Assembly (NCBI GenBank): GCA_902557935.1 | Contig: CACECJ010000002.1 | Coordinates: 1-64,000, forward strand | Reading direction: 5' to 3' | From: an uncultured Pelagibacteraceae bacterium | GTDB taxonomy: Bacteria > Pseudomonadota > Alphaproteobacteria > Pelagibacterales > Pelagibacteraceae | Length of the DNA stretch: 64,000 bases | Part shown: positions 17,262 to 25,662 of the stretch, one piece after another | Position numbering within the stretch: position 1 is the stretch's first letter | How the letters are laid out: each line of letters begins with the position of its first letter | Notes under the pieces: model-generated | The model's input: the letters and a program-made list of their open reading frames with translations, nothing else | The model's database searches: none | What the model was told of the DNA's origin: nothing | Program-made: the position numbers and the translations under genes

Positions 17262-18032
17262 TTATCTAGATGATAATCTTGTGTTTTGCATTGCTGCTGC
17301 CCAAATAACTAGACCAAAAGCGATCTTGTTAACAAAGTCAGCTAAATTGTAAATTACGTTTAAAGCATTTGCATCAACACCACCAGTTAGGTAACCGAAA
17401 ATATATCCTAAAGGATATATTGCCCAACCAATAGTTACGATTATTCTCATTGCGCTGAACGCTGTAGACATAGCTTTGTTACCAGCTTTTGCCGCCATCG
17501 TTCCTGCTTCACCTGAGAATATTTCAAACAAGATGTAAATCCATCCAGCCATTCCAATTACGAAACCTACAAATGGTTGAATATAACCAGCTTCACCTAA
17601 GTATCCACCAATTAACATTACTAATGAACCAATTAATAGTTTCCAGAATATAGAAGTTGGCACCTTTCTAACAGCTGCCAAGATTAGATAGAATTCTATC
17701 ATTTGAAGTGGCACTGTGATTAACCAATCGATATATCTGTATACCGTTGGAGAGTCACCTGTACTCACCCAAACTTCTCTCATATACATGTAGTGAACAA
17801 ATGCAACACCAGTTACAAGTCCAGCTACTGTTAAAGATGTTCTCCATGATGCAGCAACAGTTCCTCTTTCTGCAAAGAAAAACACAGTTGTTGCGATCAT
17901 TCCCATTGAAACAAGCCAGAATGAAATTCCTACGAAATCATTTGTTTGTAACAATGCAGTCGCTGCGTTAGCTGAGCTTGTGATACCTAAAAAGGCAACA
18001 GCTGCTAAAGCAAATAGACCTAATTTTCTCAT
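17262..18032 (-). CDS. Proteorhodopsin, blue-absorbing type, proton-pump residues intact
   Basis: A 256-aa seven-helix retinal protein that pumps protons out of the cell in light. It has a cleavable-looking signal peptide (residues 1-23, ending SSANA). The proton acceptor D102 and donor E113 are both in RYIDWLITVPLQMIEFYLI, matching Asp97/Glu108 of green proteorhodopsin. The retinal lysine is K236 (ADFVNKIAFG) and the helix-B His is H80. The spectral-tuning position (105 in the reference) is Gln110, which indicates blue absorption. The gene has the strongest Shine-Dalgarno in the window and its own terminator, which implies high expression. No retinal biosynthesis gene is in the window. Confidence 0.97.
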   Translation of the reverse strand: MRKLGLFALAAVAFLGITSSANAATALLQTNDFVGISFWLVSMGMIATTVFFFAERGTVAASWRTSLTVAGLVTGVAFVHYMYMREVWVSTGDSPTVYRYIDWLITVPLQMIEFYLILAAVRKVPTSIFWKLLIGSLVMLIGGYLGEAGYIQPFVGFVIGMAGWIYILFEIFSGEAGTMAAKAGNKAMSTAFSAMRIIVTIGWAIYPLGYIFGYLTGGVDANALNVIYNLADFVNKIAFGLVIWAAAMQNTRLSSR

Positions 18033-18036
18033 GAAA

Positions 18037-18045
18037 ACCTCCCTC
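18037..18045 (-). promoter_or_regulatory. Strong Shine-Dalgarno of proteorhodopsin
   Basis: GAGGGAGGT on the minus strand lies 4 bases from the proteorhodopsin ATG and is nearly fully complementary to the 16S rRNA 3' end. Most other genes here have only weak purine stretches, so this one stands out. Confidence 0.8.
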
Positions 18046-18064
18046 GTTTGTTTAGTTTTCGTTT

Positions 18065-18080
18065 AGTTTATATATAAACT
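18065..18080. promoter_or_regulatory. Perfect 16-bp palindrome upstream of proteorhodopsin
   Basis: AGTTTATATATAAACT is its own reverse complement, 33-48 bases upstream of the proteorhodopsin ATG. It may contain the -10 region (TATATA/TATAAA) and could also be an operator for a dimeric regulator. No good -35 is evident. The surrounding gap (about 18081-18248) holds nothing else I can support apart from A/T runs. Confidence 0.45.
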
Positions 18081-18248
18081 ACTCGGACAAATGGAAATTG
18101 TACCCACTACCGAATAACTTGTCGGGAACCATAGTAAAAAAAAAAGTTACAGTGAAGTCTTTTTTTCATCAAAAAAGCCCATTTTTAAAGGTTTTTTTAT
18201 TTTTTTTTGGGGATATTTGTGAAATACTCTCAAAAATTAGGTAATTTT

Positions 18249-18254
18249 AAGGAG
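18249..18254 (+). promoter_or_regulatory. Ribosome-binding site that sets the prpE start
   Basis: AAGGAG lies 6 bases before a TTG at 18261. It argues that translation begins at this TTG and not at the TTG at 18207 used by the ORF track. Confidence 0.65.
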
Positions 18255-18260
18255 TGTCAG

Positions 18261-20159
18261 TTGAGTCGAAAATATAGGGATATATACGAACAATCTATTC
18301 AAAATAGAGAAAATTTCTGGAAAGAAGTTTCAGATGATATCTTTTGGTACAAAAAACCATCAAAAATACTCAATTCAGATAATCCCCCTTTCTACAAGTG
18401 GTTTGAGGATGGAATTACTAACACTTGCTATAATGCTTTAGACCTTCACGTCGATAATGGAAAAGGTGATAAACTTGCTATAATTTACGATAGTCCTATT
18501 ACTGGAACAAAAAAAAATATTACCTACAATGAATTAAAAGAAAAAGTCTCTTTGTTTGCTGGTGCCTTGAAAAAACAAGGAATTAATAAAGGTGATAGAA
18601 TAATAATCTATATGCCTATGATACCTGAAGCAGTTATAGCAATGTTGGCATGTGGAAGAGTCGGTGCAATTCACTCTGTAGTATTTGGAGGTTTTGCTGC
18701 AAATGAGCTTGCAAGTAGAATTGATGACTCTAAAGCTAAAATTCTAGTCACTGCCTCATGTGGTTATGAGCCTGGTCGCACAGTTCATTACAAGCCATTA
18801 GTTAACAAAGCTTTAGAGCTAGCTAATCATAAAATTGATAGATGTATTATATTCCAAAGAGAAAAAGATAAAGCAGAGTTAGATCCAAAAATAGATATAA
18901 CTTGGGATGAAGCACACAAAGACGCTAAGCCAACTGAGTGTGTAAAAATGAATGCAAATGACTATGCTTATATCCTTTACACCTCTGGAACTACTGGTCT
19001 TCCAAAAGGAATAGTACGTGACATAGGTGGGCACATTGTTGCTTTAAAATGGACTATGAAAAATATTTATAATATTGAACCAGACGATGTTTGGTGGTCG
19101 GCAAGTGACATTGGATGGATTGTCGGGCATTCTTATATAGTTTATGGCCCGTTATTTTACGGCTGCACAACAGTTTTGTTTGAGGGTAAACCAGTAGGTA
19201 CACCTGACGCAGGTGTTTTCTGGAGAATTATTTCAGAACATAAGGTTAAATCTCTTTTTACTGCTCCGACTGCAATACGAGCAATAAAAAAAGAGGATCC
19301 AAATGGAAAATTCTTTACAAAATATGATTTAAGTAGGTTCGATAAACTTTTTCTTGCTGGTGAAAGAGCTGACCCAGATACAATTAAGTGGTTTGAAAAA
19401 CTCTCGGGCTCTCCAGTAATTGATCACTGGTGGCAAACCGAAACAAGCTGGGCAATTACATCAAGTTGTACTGGAATAGAAAATTTTCCTGTAAAATACG
19501 GGTCTGCTTTCAAGCCAGTACCGGGATATGATCTTAAAGTTTTAAACTCTGATGGAAAAGAAGTGGGTCCAAGTAAAATGGGAGATATTGTAGTGAAACT
19601 TCCTCTCCCCCCAGGAACTTTTCCAACTTTGTGGGGAGCTGATAAAAGATATAAAGATAATTATATGACAACTTACCCTGGATATTATCAGACTTATGAT
19701 GCAGGGCATATTGATGAGGATGGTTACGTTTGGATAATGTCAAGAACAGATGATATAATTAATGTTGCTGGTCACAGACTTTCTACCGGGGCAATAGAGG
19801 AAGTTTTAGCTGAACATCCAAATGTTGCTGAGTGTGCTGTAATTGGAATTGCTGATAAGCTTAAAGGTCAAATACCAATAGGCTTACTTGCGCTTAAAGC
19901 TGGCGTCACAAAAGACAAAAAAGTAATTATTAGTGAGTGTGTTAAAATGGTAAGAGAAAAAGTTGGTCCTGTTGCTGCATTTAAAATAGCTATCGTTGTT
20001 AAAAGATTGCCAAAGACTAGATCTGGAAAAGTGCTTAGAGGCACAGTAAGAAAGATCGCAGATAATGAGCCATATAAAATGCCAGCAACTATAGATGACC
20101 CTGTTATTTTAGATGAAATTAAACAAGATCTTAAAGATAATAATATTTTAAAACTCTAG
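18261..20159 (+). CDS. prpE: Propionyl-CoA synthetase (acyl-CoA synthetase family)
   Basis: Activates propionate, probably also acetate, to the CoA thioester with ATP. Adenylate-forming motifs are complete: YTSGTTGLPKGIVRD, HWWQTETSWAI, TDDIINVAGHRLSTG, and the acylation lysine in KTRSGKVLRGTVRK. The segments CYNALDLHVDNGKGDKLA and IADNEPYKMPATIDDP are typical of PrpE rather than Acs. With the TTG start at 18261, backed by AAGGAG, the protein has 632 aa, close to E. coli PrpE. The 3' end overlaps the convergent dihydroorotase homologue by 12 bases. Confidence 0.88.
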   Translation: MSRKYRDIYEQSIQNRENFWKEVSDDIFWYKKPSKILNSDNPPFYKWFEDGITNTCYNALDLHVDNGKGDKLAIIYDSPITGTKKNITYNELKEKVSLFAGALKKQGINKGDRIIIYMPMIPEAVIAMLACGRVGAIHSVVFGGFAANELASRIDDSKAKILVTASCGYEPGRTVHYKPLVNKALELANHKIDRCIIFQREKDKAELDPKIDITWDEAHKDAKPTECVKMNANDYAYILYTSGTTGLPKGIVRDIGGHIVALKWTMKNIYNIEPDDVWWSASDIGWIVGHSYIVYGPLFYGCTTVLFEGKPVGTPDAGVFWRIISEHKVKSLFTAPTAIRAIKKEDPNGKFFTKYDLSRFDKLFLAGERADPDTIKWFEKLSGSPVIDHWWQTETSWAITSSCTGIENFPVKYGSAFKPVPGYDLKVLNSDGKEVGPSKMGDIVVKLPLPPGTFPTLWGADKRYKDNYMTTYPGYYQTYDAGHIDEDGYVWIMSRTDDIINVAGHRLSTGAIEEVLAEHPNVAECAVIGIADKLKGQIPIGLLALKAGVTKDKKVIISECVKMVREKVGPVAAFKIAIVVKRLPKTRSGKVLRGTVRKIADNEPYKMPATIDDPVILDEIKQDLKDNNILKL

Positions 20160-21461
20160 TGGTTGGCCTTTTGACTTAATTAAAATTTTTCCATTCGACA
20201 TTACTAAAATACCATTGACGATCGTTCCAATTGGAAATCCCTTTACTTTGTAATTATGAAAAGGTGTCCATCCACATTTACTGGCAATCATCTCATTTTT
20301 AATTACAACTTCTTTATTCATGTCAACTATTGTCAAATCTGCATCAAAACCCTCTTTTATGTATCCTTTATTTTTAATTCCAAAAATTTTACATGGATTT
20401 TCGCACATTAAATCTATTAGTTGATTAAGAGTTAGCTTTCTATTGTTTACATGGTCAATCATTACCGGAAAAATTGTTTGGACGCCTGGCATACCTGAAG
20501 GAGTTTTTGGATACACTTTATCCTTATTTGCTTTTAAATGGGGTGCATGATCTGACCCGAGAACATCAACAACATTATTCTTAATTGCTACCCACAAACG
20601 GTCGTAATGATCTTTGGATCTCAATGGTGGGTTCATTTGAGCATAAGTCCCTAATTTATTGTAACAATCTGGAGCATATAAAGTTAAATGTTGAGGAGTG
20701 GTTTCAAAGGTAACATTTTTTTTATGCATAGCTAAAAAATCTACCTCTTCTTTAGTAGTAACATGTAGTATATGGATCTTTTTATTATATCTTTCAGCAA
20801 TTTTTACAACTCTACGAGTAGAAGACATTGCGCATTCAACATTTCTCCATTCGGGATGAGAATGAACATCCCCTTCTTTAATAAATTTTTTTCTTAATTT
20901 AATGATATCTTCATCTTCAGAGTGAATTGATACTATTCTATCACTACTTGATATTACTTTTTCAATATCAGCCTCTTTATCGACTAATAGATTTCCAGTA
21001 GAGGAACCGGCAAAAAGTTTTACACCACAACAGCCCTTAACATTTTTTAATTGAGCAAGCTGATCGGTATTATCAGGAGTAGCTCCAAAATAAAATGCAT
21101 AATTACTGTGCATTCTATTTTTTGCTGCTTGAAGTTTTTTTTCAAATTCAATTAAATTAGCTGTAGGCGGATTGGTGTTAGGCATTTCAAATAAAGAGGT
21201 TACTCCGCCTAATATTGCTGCTCTACTTCCGCTTTCTAAATCTTCTGCATCCGTAGAACCAGGCTCTCTGAAATGCACCTGAGTATCTATTATTCCTGGC
21301 AAAACTACCTTATCAGTAGCATCGTAAACTTTTGCTTTGTTTACGTCTATATTGCCTATTTTCTTAATTTTGTTTCCAGACAACCCGATATCTGTCTTAA
21401 TCAATTTTCTATCAATATAACAAGAGCCATTTTTAATTATGAGTGTATAGTTATCAGACAT
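20148..21461 (-). CDS. pyrC: Dihydroorotase family amidohydrolase with altered metal motif
   Basis: Dihydroorotase closes carbamoyl-aspartate to dihydroorotate in pyrimidine synthesis. The 437-aa class I-like sequence has the carbamylated Lys site K148 (GVKLFAGSSTGN), metal His180 and His233, and catalytic Asp304 (LGSDHAPH). The first metal motif, normally HxH in D-x-H-V-H, reads DTQVHFREPG, so Q61 replaces the first His and only H63 remains. I recall the TQVH form in other alphaproteobacterial dihydroorotases, so it may be a subfamily trait. Allantoinase or hydantoinase activity remains an alternative. It overlaps prpE tail-to-tail. Confidence 0.8.
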   Translation of the reverse strand: MSDNYTLIIKNGSCYIDRKLIKTDIGLSGNKIKKIGNIDVNKAKVYDATDKVVLPGIIDTQVHFREPGSTDAEDLESGSRAAILGGVTSLFEMPNTNPPTANLIEFEKKLQAAKNRMHSNYAFYFGATPDNTDQLAQLKNVKGCCGVKLFAGSSTGNLLVDKEADIEKVISSSDRIVSIHSEDEDIIKLRKKFIKEGDVHSHPEWRNVECAMSSTRRVVKIAERYNKKIHILHVTTKEEVDFLAMHKKNVTFETTPQHLTLYAPDCYNKLGTYAQMNPPLRSKDHYDRLWVAIKNNVVDVLGSDHAPHLKANKDKVYPKTPSGMPGVQTIFPVMIDHVNNRKLTLNQLIDLMCENPCKIFGIKNKGYIKEGFDADLTIVDMNKEVVIKNEMIASKCGWTPFHNYKVKGFPIGTIVNGILVMSNGKILIKSKGQPLEF

Positions 21462-21497
21462 ATTTTTAATATATAATATATTGTATAAGTATTAATT

Positions 21498-22379
21498 ATG
21501 AAAAAAGATCAAGTAGTAATTTTAGAAAAAAGAGGCACACTCTTAATAACTGGAGATGATGCTAAAGATTTTCTTCAAAATATTATTACTAATGATATTA
21601 ATAAGGTTACTCCCAAAAATTCTATTTTTTCAGCATTATTAACTCCTCAAGGCAAGTACTTAAACGAGTTTTTTATTATAAAAAATTCTACTGGGTATTT
21701 ATTAGATTGCGGTGAAAATTCTGCTAAAGAACTATTGAAAAATTTATCTAAGTACAAATTGAGATCAAAAGTTGATATTAAGGACCTTTCTTCAGAATAT
21801 GTGGTAGGAGTTATAAGTCATAAAAAATATCAAGATTTACAAAAAGAACTAGGATCTACAGATAATACAATTAATTATAGGAATACTCCTATTTTTTCTG
21901 ATTTAAGAAATAAACAGCTTGGAGCTAGGATATTTTCAAGTTTGGAAAAATTATATTTAACCATAAAAAAATTAAACCTTAAAATTATTGATAGTGATGA
22001 GTATTACTCCCTTGCCTATAAATTGGGCATTCCAGAAACAGGTCTGCACAATTTAAAAGATAGAATCTTTGGTCTAGAGGCAAATTTTGAAAAGCTTCAG
22101 GCTATAGATTTCAAAAAAGGATGTTTTATTGGTCAAGAGAATACTGCCAGAATGAAGTTAAAAAACAAGGTGAGACGTAAATTGCTTCCAATAGTATCTA
22201 AAGATGAATTAAAAATTGGAGATGAACTAATATTTAATAAGTCTGTGATTGGAAAAATATTAATTGATAGACCTTATCCTTTTGCTTTAATAAAACTTTT
22301 TGACCCAGATTTTTCAAAATTTAGATATGAGGATATAGATGCTAATAGTAGCAAGGTTAAAATAATCAATATCCCTTAA
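21498..22379 (+). CDS. ygfZ: Folate-binding Fe-S/tRNA-modification protein YgfZ
   Basis: A GcvT-like, folate-binding protein that supports certain Fe-S enzymes and MiaB-type tRNA modification. The signature KGCFIGQE is at residues 207-214, preceded by the typical LGIPETGLHNLKDRIFGLEANFE region. The N-terminal GDDAKDFLQNIITNDI also matches the family. Length 293 aa is normal. It is divergent from the dihydroorotase homologue, 36 bases away, and is followed by the YIDPGTG micro-protein gene after 58 bases. Confidence 0.9.
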   Translation: MKKDQVVILEKRGTLLITGDDAKDFLQNIITNDINKVTPKNSIFSALLTPQGKYLNEFFIIKNSTGYLLDCGENSAKELLKNLSKYKLRSKVDIKDLSSEYVVGVISHKKYQDLQKELGSTDNTINYRNTPIFSDLRNKQLGARIFSSLEKLYLTIKKLNLKIIDSDEYYSLAYKLGIPETGLHNLKDRIFGLEANFEKLQAIDFKKGCFIGQENTARMKLKNKVRRKLLPIVSKDELKIGDELIFNKSVIGKILIDRPYPFALIKLFDPDFSKFRYEDIDANSSKVKIINIP

Positions 22380-22437
22380 TTAATAATTGAATATAATTTT
22401 AATTGTTATATTAAGCTTAAAGCAGTATTAAATAACT

Positions 22438-22635
22438 ATGAAACATTTTTTGATAATTGTTTTTATTTTTTTGATGAGTACTAATTCATATGCCTATATT
22501 GATCCAGGAACAGGTGGGATATTACTTCAAGCTCTTCTCGGAGCTATAGCTGCGATTGGCGCTTATATCACGATATATTGGAGGAAATTTAAAAATTTAT
22601 TAAGTAAAATTTTTAAAGTTAAGAAAAAAGATTGA
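22438..22635 (+). CDS. YIDPGTG small membrane protein
   Basis: A 65-aa protein with a signal-peptide-like N-terminus (MKHFLIIVFIFLMSTNSYA). Directly after it comes YIDPGTGGILLQALLGA, a hydrophobic helix to about residue 46 and a very basic tail (RKFKNLLSKIFKVKKK). Small YIDPGTG-type proteins occur next to surface-polysaccharide genes in diverse microbes; no function is known to me. Its stop codon overlaps the TTG start of the next gene in a TTGA arrangement, so translation is probably coupled to the methyltransferase fusion. The motif sits exactly at the predicted cleavage point, so it may become the mature N-terminus. Confidence 0.8.
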   Translation: MKHFLIIVFIFLMSTNSYAYIDPGTGGILLQALLGAIAAIGAYITIYWRKFKNLLSKIFKVKKKD

Positions 22636-24026
22636 CTAACTTATATTACGAACCTGGTTCATTCAGAGATCCAGCCGGTAAAATTTTTTATAAGAATGGA
22701 AAAGTATACCGAAAATTATCTGAAACAGGTGCCAAAAGATTTGACTACTTGAAAAAAGATAATCTTTTAGAAGAACTAATCAAAAAAGAATTCATCGTCA
22801 AAACCTCAGAAACTAATGGAAGACAAATAGACGATAAATTGAAAGGTGAAAAGATTTTAGAACACGAAAAAATTGATTTTATTTCTTATCCATTCGAATG
22901 GACGTTTAATCAATTAAAAGATGCAGCTTTATTTCATCTGGATTTTCAAATCTATTTGTTAAACAAAAATGCTAAACTCATTGATGCTAGTGCTTATAAT
23001 ATTCAATTTAAAGATAATAAACCAATATTCATTGATGTATTATCCATAGACGAATATAAAGATGGAGAGTTTTGGTATGCTCACAAACAGTTTTGTGAAA
23101 ATTTTTTTAATCCTCTTTTATTATCTTCAAGAAAAGGTGTAAGTTTTAATAATTGGTTTAGAGGTAATTTGGAAGGTATACAAACAAGTGACTTAAACTC
23201 TCTTCTTAATTTTTTTGATTTTACATCACCATCAGTTTTTATAAATGTTTTCATGATGAATAAATTAGATGAAAGATCTAAAATAAATCCAAAAAAAGCG
23301 AGTGATAAAGTGAAATTCTCCAAAAAATTTTCAAAAAAATCTTTCATAAATCTTCTTTCGCAAATGAGAAATTTTATAAGCAAATTAAAGTCAAAGAAAA
23401 AAATTTCAGATTGGGATACATATGAAGAAAATAATACCTACCAGGTCCAAGAGGAGGAGGACAAATTAAGCGTAATTAAAAATTTTGTAGATAAACATAA
23501 TCCTAGTTTTTTGGTAGATTTAGGATGTAACGAAGGTAAATATTCTGAGTATGCATCTAAACAAAAAAATGTCAAAGTGGTAGGAATTGATTTCGACCTA
23601 AACGTATTAGATAGAGCTTACATTAAGTCGAAAAAAAATAATCCAAATTTTTTTCCTATGTATGTTGATTTTTCTAATCCAAGTTCAAATTTAGGTTGGG
23701 CAGGCAGTGAAAGAAAAGGTCTTCAAGAAAGATCAAATTTTGATTGTGTTATTGCGTTAGCGTTAATTCACCATTTGGTAATAGCAAAAAATATTCCACT
23801 CGAAGATGTGATAAAATGGATAGTCTCTTTTGCGCCCTCAGGATTAATTGAATTCGTGCCTAAAGAGGATCCAACTGCTAAAATTATGATGAGTCTAAAA
23901 GGTGACATATTTAAAGATTATGAGGAAAAAAAATTTGAAACTTTATTATCAAAGTACGCAAAAATAAAAAATATTTCGAATGTAACTTCAACTAATAGAA
24001 AAATTTACGAGTTTAACAAAAATTAA
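22632..24026 (+). CDS. Kinase-like/class I SAM methyltransferase fusion (NoeA-related)
   Basis: A 464-aa protein. The C-terminal half is a class I SAM-dependent methyltransferase: FLVDLGCNEGKYSEYAS near residues 293-309, VVGIDFDLNVLDRAY, and DCVIALALIHHLV. The N-terminal ~200 residues resemble the NoeA nodulation-protein type as I recall it. They also hold a kinase-fold-like catalytic pattern: D118 and N123 (DASAYNIQF) followed by D135 (IFIDVLSI). The start codon is TTG inside the stop of the micro-protein gene; no ATG is nearby. The methyl acceptor is unknown; a glycan or lipid-linked substrate is inferred only from the neighbours. Confidence 0.75.
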   Translation: MTNLYYEPGSFRDPAGKIFYKNGKVYRKLSETGAKRFDYLKKDNLLEELIKKEFIVKTSETNGRQIDDKLKGEKILEHEKIDFISYPFEWTFNQLKDAALFHLDFQIYLLNKNAKLIDASAYNIQFKDNKPIFIDVLSIDEYKDGEFWYAHKQFCENFFNPLLLSSRKGVSFNNWFRGNLEGIQTSDLNSLLNFFDFTSPSVFINVFMMNKLDERSKINPKKASDKVKFSKKFSKKSFINLLSQMRNFISKLKSKKKISDWDTYEENNTYQVQEEEDKLSVIKNFVDKHNPSFLVDLGCNEGKYSEYASKQKNVKVVGIDFDLNVLDRAYIKSKKNNPNFFPMYVDFSNPSSNLGWAGSERKGLQERSNFDCVIALALIHHLVIAKNIPLEDVIKWIVSFAPSGLIEFVPKEDPTAKIMMSLKGDIFKDYEEKKFETLLSKYAKIKNISNVTSTNRKIYEFNKN

Positions 24027-24032
24027 GTTTGT

Positions 24033-25550
24033 TTAATTTTTTATATAAACTTTTCCGTAATTTTCCTCGCTTTCATAAAAAGTCTTATATTTTGTATCTT
24101 TAGAGTATTTGATCTCATTATTACCCGAGCAATTAAAAGCATATCTCATTATATTTACGGTAGATTTAGGGGTTTTAATTCCGTTGCATCTATTAGGAGC
24201 TTTATATGAAAAAAATATATCAAATCTACTTTCGATAGGGTCTAAGTTATATTTTTTCATAATATTTTTTTCAAAGGTCCAGCCGTGGTCGCCTAAGATA
24301 AATACTAAGTTATTTTCATCTATTTTTCTTATCCAGTTTTTTACAACGTTCAGTAGGCAATTATAAGCAAATTTATAATATTTTTTTTCAGCTAAATGGT
24401 CATTCTCTCTATAAATTATTTTTTTATCTAAACTACAGTCTTCGCTAAAATAAAAGGGAGGATGAGGACTTAAGACGTGGATAAAATAAATAGAATTTTT
24501 TTCATATTGGTATTTGTCATTTAATAAAAAATTTATAGCAAATTTATTATCATCAATATCTGAAAAAATATTAAGTGGATAAATTAGAATGCTATTAAAA
24601 TAAAATAATTTCATCTTTGAAAGATATTTACTATTTTTATTAGATCTCAAACAATTAATATAAATATTTTCTTTACATCCATGCCAATAGTTTCCTACCC
24701 AAAAAAATTTTTTTTCCGAAGATCTTAAAATTTTAAAAAAGTTATTATCCTTAGATTGATTTAGTATAAAAGATGGAAAAAAATTTTTTCTATTATTATA
24801 TTTTTTTGAATTTTCATTGACAGGATAATCTCCTTGTAATAATGAAGTCAAGCTTAAATAAGTTACATCATAATTTGTTACAAAATTTTCAATATAATTG
24901 AGTTTATTTTTTTTTAAAAATTTTTTCTCTATTTCTTTATTATCTATAATATCTAGTTTTTCAGCATTATCTAAACTCATCATTCCATCTAAAACTATAA
25001 AAAAAATTGTTTCATTGTTTTCACTTTTTTTAATTAAAGAAGGATTAAAAATATTTTTTTCGTTATTCAAATTTTTTTTTAATGGACTTTCATGATCAAT
25101 TTGATGGTTATAAAAATTTATAAGAAAATTGGCCAATTGTAAAAAGGTAAAGATTATTAAAAATCGTACCATGAATTCTATAATTTTTTTTGAAAATTTT
25201 AGGGTTATGATATATGCACCAATATATAAAAATAAAATTAAAAAATCATCAAATAAAAAATTTTGTTTATCATAAATCATTCCTTTTAAATTCTGGTAAA
25301 AAAAAGTTAAATAAAAGAATAAAGAATTAATTAAAAGAAATATTCCAAAAGATAAATTTTTTATAAAAAATGTATAAGTTAAAAAACTTAAAATAAATAT
25401 AATTGAAAAAAAACTTATTTGGGAAAATAGAATTATGTAAAAGTCCTCTTTGAGAATTTGCGGTAAATTTATCTCATTCAAAAAAGAAAGGATAGGAATT
25501 AAAAAAAGAAATAATGAAATTAAATAATATTTTTTTTGAGACTTATCCAT
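24033..25550 (-). CDS. Membrane sulfatase-like (alkaline phosphatase superfamily) protein
   Basis: A 505-aa protein with five or so N-terminal membrane helices (residues 1-150) and a C-terminal extracytoplasmic domain. That domain has alkaline-phosphatase-superfamily motifs: FFIVLDGMMSLDNA, a Thr/Ser-rich nucleophile region YDVTYLSLTSLLQGDYP, HVLSPHPPFYF and VFILGDHGWTFEKN. The layout matches phosphoethanolamine or phosphoglycerol transferases and membrane sulfatases. No C/S-x-P-x-R sulfatase signature is seen, so a phospho-group transferase on a surface glycolipid is as likely as a sulfatase. It converges on the methyltransferase gene with a 6-base gap. Confidence 0.75.
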   Translation of the reverse strand: MDKSQKKYYLISLFLFLIPILSFLNEINLPQILKEDFYIILFSQISFFSIIFILSFLTYTFFIKNLSFGIFLLINSLFFYLTFFYQNLKGMIYDKQNFLFDDFLILFLYIGAYIITLKFSKKIIEFMVRFLIIFTFLQLANFLINFYNHQIDHESPLKKNLNNEKNIFNPSLIKKSENNETIFFIVLDGMMSLDNAEKLDIIDNKEIEKKFLKKNKLNYIENFVTNYDVTYLSLTSLLQGDYPVNENSKKYNNRKNFFPSFILNQSKDNNFFKILRSSEKKFFWVGNYWHGCKENIYINCLRSNKNSKYLSKMKLFYFNSILIYPLNIFSDIDDNKFAINFLLNDKYQYEKNSIYFIHVLSPHPPFYFSEDCSLDKKIIYRENDHLAEKKYYKFAYNCLLNVVKNWIRKIDENNLVFILGDHGWTFEKNIMKKYNLDPIESRFDIFFSYKAPNRCNGIKTPKSTVNIMRYAFNCSGNNEIKYSKDTKYKTFYESEENYGKVYIKN

Positions 25551-25662
25551 AGATTATAATAATACATTTATGTGACTTTTAAAAGTTAAGTTAATATTTG
25601 ATCTTAAATTTAATAGTTTTATCTGTTTCAATAATTATTAATAAGTAATAAAATTAGAAATC

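Noticed and set aside
18171-18199. Possible A/T hairpin (AAAAAAGCC ... GGTTTTTTT) before prpE
   Set aside because: The stem is almost all A-T pairs with a G-T pair, in a region of long A and T runs; no support as a terminator because no gene ends there on the plus strand.
18033-18260. Riboswitch or structured leader between proteorhodopsin and prpE
   Set aside because: I looked for glycine- or SAM-type conserved cores and saw only A/T runs and the 16-bp palindrome.
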